From contig CAXXPS010000003.1 in the NCBI GenBank assembly GCA_963669415.2, forward strand, positions 62,001 through 126,000: a stretch of 64,000 bases of DNA. The letters are read 5' to 3'. The notes under the pieces are model-generated. The model was not told the DNA's origin and did not search any database. It was given only the letters and a program-made list of their open reading frames with translations. Of this stretch, positions 59,432 through 64,000 are shown piece by piece (the stretch's first letter is position 1; each line of letters starts with the position of its first letter). A program made the position numbers and the translations under genes. Source of the DNA: JAWKWH01 sp963669415 (lineage in GTDB: Bacteria; Pseudomonadota; Alphaproteobacteria; Rhizobiales; Rhizobiaceae).

Positions 59432-62071
59432 ATGGCAGAGACACCAATTCTCGAAATCGAAAACCTCTCCATCTCGTTCTTCGTGCGGGCTGGCGAGATA
59501 CCTGCGGTGATGGATTTTTCCTGCAAGGTCATGCCCGGCGAGGCGATGGGTATTGTGGGCGAATCCGGTTGCGGCAAATCTACCGTGGCGCTCGGAATCA
59601 TGCGCGACATGGGCAACCGGGGCAAAATTGTCGGCGGCACAATCAAGTTCAAGGGCCGTGACATGGGCGAAATGTCGGAGGCCGAACTGCGTGACCTCCG
59701 CGGTTCGCAGATCGCGATGATCTATCAGGAGCCGATGGCAAGCCTCAATCCGGCAATGAAGATCTCCAAACAGCTGATGGAAGTGCCGATCATCCATGAC
59801 GGGGCAACCAAGGAGGAGGCTTATCAGCGATCACGAGACATGCTGGAAGCGGTGCGGCTTCCCGATCCCGATCGGATGATGGATTCCTATCCGCACCAGT
59901 TGTCGGGTGGTCAGCAGCAGCGTGTGGTTATCGCGATGGCGTTGTTGTCAAAGCCGGCACTGCTGTTGCTGGACGAACCTACCACTGCTCTCGATGTGAC
60001 GGTTGAGGCCGGCATTGTCGAACTGGTGAAGGACCTTGGCAAGAAGTTCGGCACCTCGATGCTGTTCATCTCGCACAATCTGGGCCTGATCTTGGAGACG
60101 TGTGACCGCATCACCGTGATGTACTCAGGCGAGGCGGTGGAAGCCGGCCAGGTTGACGATGTTTTTGACCGGATGCGGCACCCCTATACGCAGGGGCTGT
60201 TCCGATCGATCCCGCTACCGGGCGCAGACAAGAACTCACGTCCGCTCATCGCCATTCCCGGCCAGTTGCCGCTGCCGCATGAGCGCCCCAGGGGCTGCAA
60301 TTTCGGTCCGCGGTGTCATCACTTTGTTGACAGTGTCTGTAATGAGCGGGAAATCCCGATGCATACGGTCAAGGGGCACAAAAATCACACTAGCCGTTGT
60401 GAGCGGTTTGATGAACTGGACTGGGATGCGTTGCCTGAAGGCGTGCACGCCACTGAACCCGTGGAGCCGGGCGATGTGGTGCTTCGCATGGACAGCGTGA
60501 AGAAGTACTACAGCGTTGCCGCCAACCAAATGTTCGGTGGTGGCGAAACACGTACGGTCAAGGCGAATGAAACGATCAGTTTCGACGCGCGGGAATCGGA
60601 AACCGTCGCCATCGTTGGCGAATCCGGTTGCGGTAAATCCACGCTGGCGAAGATGCTTCTCGGATTGGAGACCGCGACGGCCGGTACGATCTCGCTTGGC
60701 AATCGCAACATCGAGTCTGTTGATATTGAACATCGCGATACCGAAACGATTTCGGCAATCCAGATGGTGTTCCAGAATCCGTTCGATACGCTCAACCCAA
60801 GCCAGACTGTCGGATCGCAGATCGTGCGAACGCTCGAGATGTTCAAGATCGGCAACACACCGGGCGAACGGCGGCAAACCATGCTTGAACTGCTCGACAT
60901 GGTGAAGTTGCCGCGGGCATTTGAGAATCGCATGCCGCGACAGCTCTCCGGTGGTCAAAAACAGCGCATCGGTGTTGCGCGCTGCTTTGCCGGCCGGCCC
61001 AAAGTAGTGGTTGCCGACGAGCCTGTCTCAGCGCTCGATGTGTCGGTTCAGGCTGCGGTGACCGAACTTTTGATGGACATCCAGCGCGAAGCCAAAACAA
61101 CCATGCTGTTCATCAGTCATGACCTGTCGGTTGTGCGCTATATCGCTGACCGCGTGGTGGTGATGTATCTGGGTCATATTGTGGAACAGGGGAGCACGGA
61201 CCAGATCTTCTCGCCGCCCTATCATCCTTATACGGAGGCGCTGCTTTCGGCGATCCCGATTGCCGACACGAGTGTGCAGAAGAAGCACATCGTACTTGAG
61301 GGCGACATTCCGTCCGCCATGAACCCGCCTTCGGGTTGCCCGTTCCAGACGCGCTGCCGCTTCAAGGATCAGGTGCCCAATCGTTTGTGCGAGACGGAGG
61401 TGCCTCCGGTTCGCCACATGAAGGGTGGACACCAACTCAAGTGCCATCTCGCGGATTCAATTCTGGCAGAGATGGAGCCGGTCATCAGTTTCGAAGCCAA
61501 GCCAAAGAAAGCCGAACGCAAGGCGCCAGCCAAGGCAAAGTCGTCGACGGCTGGGCGAGCGAAGAAAACTGCGACAAAAGCAGCCACCAAGGGCACAACC
61601 AAACGTGCGTCGTCAACGTCGGCTGCAAAAGCCAAAACTGCGAGCGCCAAATCGGAAGCGGTTCGTGTTGGTGATGCTGCAGTCGGATTTGTCGATCCCA
61701 ATGCCGGCACGGCGGCAAAACGCCCCTCAAAGGCTGAACTGGCCAAGCGCAAGGGTGCGGTCGATACCACATCTCGTGGCAAGAGCAAATCTAAGGCTCC
61801 CTCCGGCGCGGCAGCGTCCAAAACGGCCTCCGATGGCGTTCGGCCAAAGGCAGTTGCTAAGCCCGAAAATCCCGACGATCTGAAAAAGATCTCCGGTGTC
61901 GGACCGAAGATCGAGGGCATATTGCATGATCTCGGTATTTACACCTATGCCCAGGTCGCATCGTGGAAGAAAGCCGAGTGTGACTGGGTTGACGATCGTC
62001 TGAAATTCAAGGGCCGCATTCAACGGGAAGACTGGGTTAGCCAGGCCAAGAAACTGGCGAAAGGCAAATAG
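59432..62071 (+). CDS. Double ABC ATPase fused to an H1-like linker and a helix-hairpin-helix domain
   Basis: 879 residues. ABC domain 1: Walker A GESGCGKST (43-51), signature LSGGQQQRVV. ABC domain 2: second GESGCGKST (about 394-402), signature LSGGQKQRIG. Each has the oligopeptide-type C-terminal Cys motif (GCNFGPRCHH; GCPFQTRCRF). So it equals fused DppD+DppF. Then about 690-810 is a Lys/Ala/Thr/Ser-rich linker like eukaryote-style H1 (KAPAKAKSSTAGRAKKTATK). Residues about 812-879 carry DDLKKISGVGPKIEGILHDL and KFKGRIQREDWVSQAKKLA, the helix-hairpin-helix domain seen at the ends of rhizobial NuoE and ribosomal L21. The tail is unusual for a transporter ATPase. The start at 59432 has GGGGAGG upstream. 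A terminator follows. Confidence 0.93.
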   Translation: MAETPILEIENLSISFFVRAGEIPAVMDFSCKVMPGEAMGIVGESGCGKSTVALGIMRDMGNRGKIVGGTIKFKGRDMGEMSEAELRDLRGSQIAMIYQEPMASLNPAMKISKQLMEVPIIHDGATKEEAYQRSRDMLEAVRLPDPDRMMDSYPHQLSGGQQQRVVIAMALLSKPALLLLDEPTTALDVTVEAGIVELVKDLGKKFGTSMLFISHNLGLILETCDRITVMYSGEAVEAGQVDDVFDRMRHPYTQGLFRSIPLPGADKNSRPLIAIPGQLPLPHERPRGCNFGPRCHHFVDSVCNEREIPMHTVKGHKNHTSRCERFDELDWDALPEGVHATEPVEPGDVVLRMDSVKKYYSVAANQMFGGGETRTVKANETISFDARESETVAIVGESGCGKSTLAKMLLGLETATAGTISLGNRNIESVDIEHRDTETISAIQMVFQNPFDTLNPSQTVGSQIVRTLEMFKIGNTPGERRQTMLELLDMVKLPRAFENRMPRQLSGGQKQRIGVARCFAGRPKVVVADEPVSALDVSVQAAVTELLMDIQREAKTTMLFISHDLSVVRYIADRVVVMYLGHIVEQGSTDQIFSPPYHPYTEALLSAIPIADTSVQKKHIVLEGDIPSAMNPPSGCPFQTRCRFKDQVPNRLCETEVPPVRHMKGGHQLKCHLADSILAEMEPVISFEAKPKKAERKAPAKAKSSTAGRAKKTATKAATKGTTKRASSTSAAKAKTASAKSEAVRVGDAAVGFVDPNAGTAAKRPSKAELAKRKGAVDTTSRGKSKSKAPSGAAASKTASDGVRPKAVAKPENPDDLKKISGVGPKIEGILHDLGIYTYAQVASWKKAECDWVDDRLKFKGRIQREDWVSQAKKLAKGK

Positions 62072-62094
62072 CTACCACGAACCTTGGGAGTGAA

Positions 62095-62129
62095 CGGCAG
62101 CGCGGATAGATCGCGCTGCCGATTTTTTT
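62095..62129 (+). terminator. Intrinsic terminator after the ABC ATPase gene
   Basis: CGGCAGCGCG (62095-62104) and CGCGCTGCCG (62112-62121) form a perfect 10-bp stem around GATAGAT, followed by A and seven Ts. It marks the end of the importer operon, so the MttB-family gene at 62371 probably has its own promoter in the roughly 240 bp beyond it, where I see no other feature. Confidence 0.92.
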
Positions 62130-62370
62130 AATTGGCGCACCGTTGCGGCAGGTCGCATTTCCTACAGCAATCGCTTGAGGCAATTGAAAGTATTGTCGGC
62201 GAAGCCGGTCTTTCGGACCAGATGGCCTGAAATGGGGAGAAAAGCGTGTCGGGCGATGCCCAACTGATCGATTGCGAACGTTTCGTTCGCACCGCTTCTT
62301 CGAAACCCGCAAGAATGCCGAGATTTCCAAGGGGGATATCTCGCTGTTCGTCAATGCTGGAATCCTGCAA

Positions 62371-63918
62371 ATGAGCGAACGCAGAAGGCGCGGCGGCCGG
62401 CGCAGCGGGGGACGCGAAGCATCCAAGGCAAGCGATGTAATTCCGCAATTACCGCGCCGCAATGTTGTCTCTCCGTGGGCGCCGATGGCGCTGTTGTCAG
62501 AAGAGCAGATCGAGGCGATTCACGAAGCTTCGATGCATATTCTGGAGAATCTTGGCATTGAGATGATGAGCGCAAGCGCCTGCGACCTTTATGAAAAGGC
62601 TGGCGCGAATGTCGATCATGACTCGATGACCGTCCGGATTGATCGGGGGATGGTGGAGGAGGCGCTGCAAACTGCGCCGGCAAGCAATACTCTGACCCCC
62701 CGGAATAAAGCCAACCGGATTACGCTTGGCGGCAACCACATCAACTTTACGCTGGTTGCAGGACCGCCCAATGTTCACGATTTCGAACGTGGACGGCGGG
62801 CAGGCAACCATCAGGACTACTGCGACTTCACGCGGCTGGCACAACATTTCAATGCCATTCACATGCTTGGCAACCAGGTTTGCGCGCCAATCGAACTGCC
62901 GGCCAATTCGCGCCATCTGGACACCTACCTTACCAATGCCACGTTGAGCGACAAATGCTTCAATGTGTCGGCGATCGGGCGGGGAAGGGCGCTTGACGGC
63001 ATCAAGATGATGGCGCTTTCGCGGGGAGTATCTTTGGATGAACTGGCGCGCGATCCAGGCGTAGCCACGGTAATTTCAGTCAACAGTCCGCGCCGGTTTG
63101 ACGAAGCGATGGCAGACGGGATGATGACGATGGCCGAATACGGCCAGACGACGATTGTCACACCATTCACTTTAATGGGGGCGATGAGCCCGGTTACTTT
63201 GGCTGGCGCCTTGGCGCAGCAGAATGCCGAAGCTCTGTTCGGTGTTACGCTGACGCAACTGGTCAATCCCGGCGCGCCAGTAATGTATGGCGCATTTACG
63301 TCCAATGTCGACATGCGGTCAGGCGCGCCGGCCTTCGGGACGCCGGAGAATAGCAAAGCCAATATCGCAAGCGGGCAATTGGCGCGGCGGTACAATCTTC
63401 CATACCGAACAACGCCGGGGTCGGCTTCAAACGCTGCCGATGCGCAAGGCGCCTATGAAACCATGATGGCGCTATGGGGTGCGGTGCTGGGTCACGGTAA
63501 TCTGGTCTATCACGGTGCAGGCTGGCAGGAGGGCGGACTGACCGCATCGTATGAGAAGTTCATTTTGGACATCGAAATGATCCAGCACATGCTGGAATTT
63601 CTGACACCGATTGAAGTCAATGAAGGTGAGCTGGCACTGGACGCATTGGCCGGTGTGCCGACGGGCGGTCATTTTTTCGGAGAAGCACACACGTTGGAGC
63701 GCTACGAGAAGGCATTTTACCAGCCGCTTTTGTCCAACTGGCAGAACTTCGAAGCCTGGCAGGAATCCGGCGCCCTTGATGCTACTCAAAGAGCGACGCA
63801 GCTCTGGAAAAAGGCATTGGAAGAATATGAAGAGCCAAAACCTGACGCGGCTATCCGCGAAGCGCTTGACGAGTATGTCGCCAGACGCAGGCAGGAGATA
63901 GGCGACGGCGAGCCTTAA
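62371..63918 (+). CDS. Non-pyrrolysine MttB-family (trimethylamine methyltransferase-like) protein
   Basis: About 515 residues, TIM-barrel corrinoid methyltransferase superfamily. An Arg-rich start (MSERRRRGGRRSGGREA) precedes LLSEEQIEAIHEASMHILENLGIEM, the usual MttB opening. The core has NFTLVAGPPNVHDFERGRRAGNHQDYCDF in parts, IDGIKMMALSRG-like GIKMMALSRG, TPFTLMGAMSPVTLAGALAQQNAEAL and GNLVYHGAGWQEGGLTASYEK. The frame has no internal TAG, so it is not a pyrrolysine enzyme. Known non-Pyl members demethylate glycine betaine, proline betaine, carnitine or butyrobetaine. No corrinoid protein gene is in view. Start 62371 by homology; no strong Shine-Dalgarno. Confidence 0.85.
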   Translation: MSERRRRGGRRSGGREASKASDVIPQLPRRNVVSPWAPMALLSEEQIEAIHEASMHILENLGIEMMSASACDLYEKAGANVDHDSMTVRIDRGMVEEALQTAPASNTLTPRNKANRITLGGNHINFTLVAGPPNVHDFERGRRAGNHQDYCDFTRLAQHFNAIHMLGNQVCAPIELPANSRHLDTYLTNATLSDKCFNVSAIGRGRALDGIKMMALSRGVSLDELARDPGVATVISVNSPRRFDEAMADGMMTMAEYGQTTIVTPFTLMGAMSPVTLAGALAQQNAEALFGVTLTQLVNPGAPVMYGAFTSNVDMRSGAPAFGTPENSKANIASGQLARRYNLPYRTTPGSASNAADAQGAYETMMALWGAVLGHGNLVYHGAGWQEGGLTASYEKFILDIEMIQHMLEFLTPIEVNEGELALDALAGVPTGGHFFGEAHTLERYEKAFYQPLLSNWQNFEAWQESGALDATQRATQLWKKALEEYEEPKPDAAIREALDEYVARRRQEIGDGEP

Positions 63919-64000
63919 GACTTATCTAGATCCAATTCCCAGTTCTGACCAACGAGGTCGACGCCGAAACTGTGATGCGGTTCTTCGGCTACGAGCTTAA
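63915..64000 (-). CDS. C-terminal fragment of an unidentified protein (partial)
   Basis: The minus strand encodes a terminal fragment of 27 residues, KLVAEEPHHSFGVDLVGQNW followed by ELDLDKS and a TAA stop. The stop overlaps the end of the MttB-family gene (convergent, 4 bp shared). Continuous coding up to the window edge and sensible composition suggest a real gene, but I do not recognise the family from this much. Confidence 0.5.
   Translation of the reverse strand, partial: KLVAEEPHHSFGVDLVGQNWELDLDKS

Noticed and set aside
61500..61860. Lys/Ala-rich tract as a separate histone-like gene
   Set aside because: It is in frame with and uninterrupted from the ABC ATPase, with no start or ribosome-binding site of its own.

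Overview
The window looks like chromosome of a marine or soil alphaproteobacterium of the order Hyphomicrobiales (Rhizobiales), probably near Phyllobacteriaceae/Ahrensiaceae. The grounds are the conserved order small Lys/Arg-rich protein - murA - DUF2948 - hisD - UPF0262 (read on the minus strand), purL followed by bolA, many TRAP and ABC uptake systems, and an L21/NuoE-like helix-hairpin-helix domain of rhizobial type. The taxon is an inference from gene order and protein style. I see no rRNA, CRISPR, phage or plasmid functions. There is one tRNA, tRNA-Thr(GGT).

Layout. 0-4 kb holds cell-wall and histidine-biosynthesis genes interrupted by a 303 bp inverted-repeat element. 4-7 kb holds small membrane proteins, a second inverted-repeat element, the tRNA and a conserved hypothetical. 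7-10.8 kb holds a thioredoxin-like protein, a sugar kinase and class II aldolase pair, and a secreted beta-helix protein. 10.8-21.4 kb is a complete five-step histidine utilisation locus (hutU, hutG, hutH, hutI on minus; hutF, hutC on plus) with a whole TRAP transporter inserted between hutU and hutG. 21.5-23.9 kb is a tungstate-type ABC transporter (tupB-tupC-tupA). 24-28.6 kb holds rhodanese, purL, bolA, a methyltransferase and aspartate dehydrogenase. 28.6-45.2 kb is a catabolic island. On minus it has a LysR regulator, a 3-hydroxyacyl-CoA dehydrogenase and an opine-dehydrogenase-like protein. On plus it has a TRAP transporter, a two-subunit aconitase-type hydro-lyase, an isocitrate-lyase/PEP-mutase-type lyase, hydantoinase B and A, and a cysteine-hydrolase-fold protein; a divergent racemase/aminotransferase pair and a GST follow. 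45-48 kb holds an HTH/binding-protein regulator, a tandem pair of secreted paralogues and a coiled-coil protein. 48-55 kb holds soxR with a textbook SoxR box driving a glyoxalase-family protein, an ApbC/Mrp Fe-S carrier, an SDR/ECF-sigma pair, ppk2 and a class III aminotransferase. 55-64 kb holds a peptide-type ABC importer whose double ATPase carries a histone-H1-like linker and a helix-hairpin-helix tail, then a non-pyrrolysine MttB-family methyltransferase.

The best candidate for an undescribed system is the 31.9-44.1 kb cluster. Its hydratase + lyase pair resembles the dimethylmaleate hydratase / 2,3-dimethylmalate lyase couple of nicotinate fermentation, here joined to ring-opening, amidase-like and maleate-isomerase-like folds. 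Also notable are the ABC-ATPase/HhH fusion, three TA-flanked MITE-like elements of about 300-370 bp (one abutting a start codon), and five single-base frameshifts. The frameshifts, one of them in purL, may be real lesions or sequencing errors.
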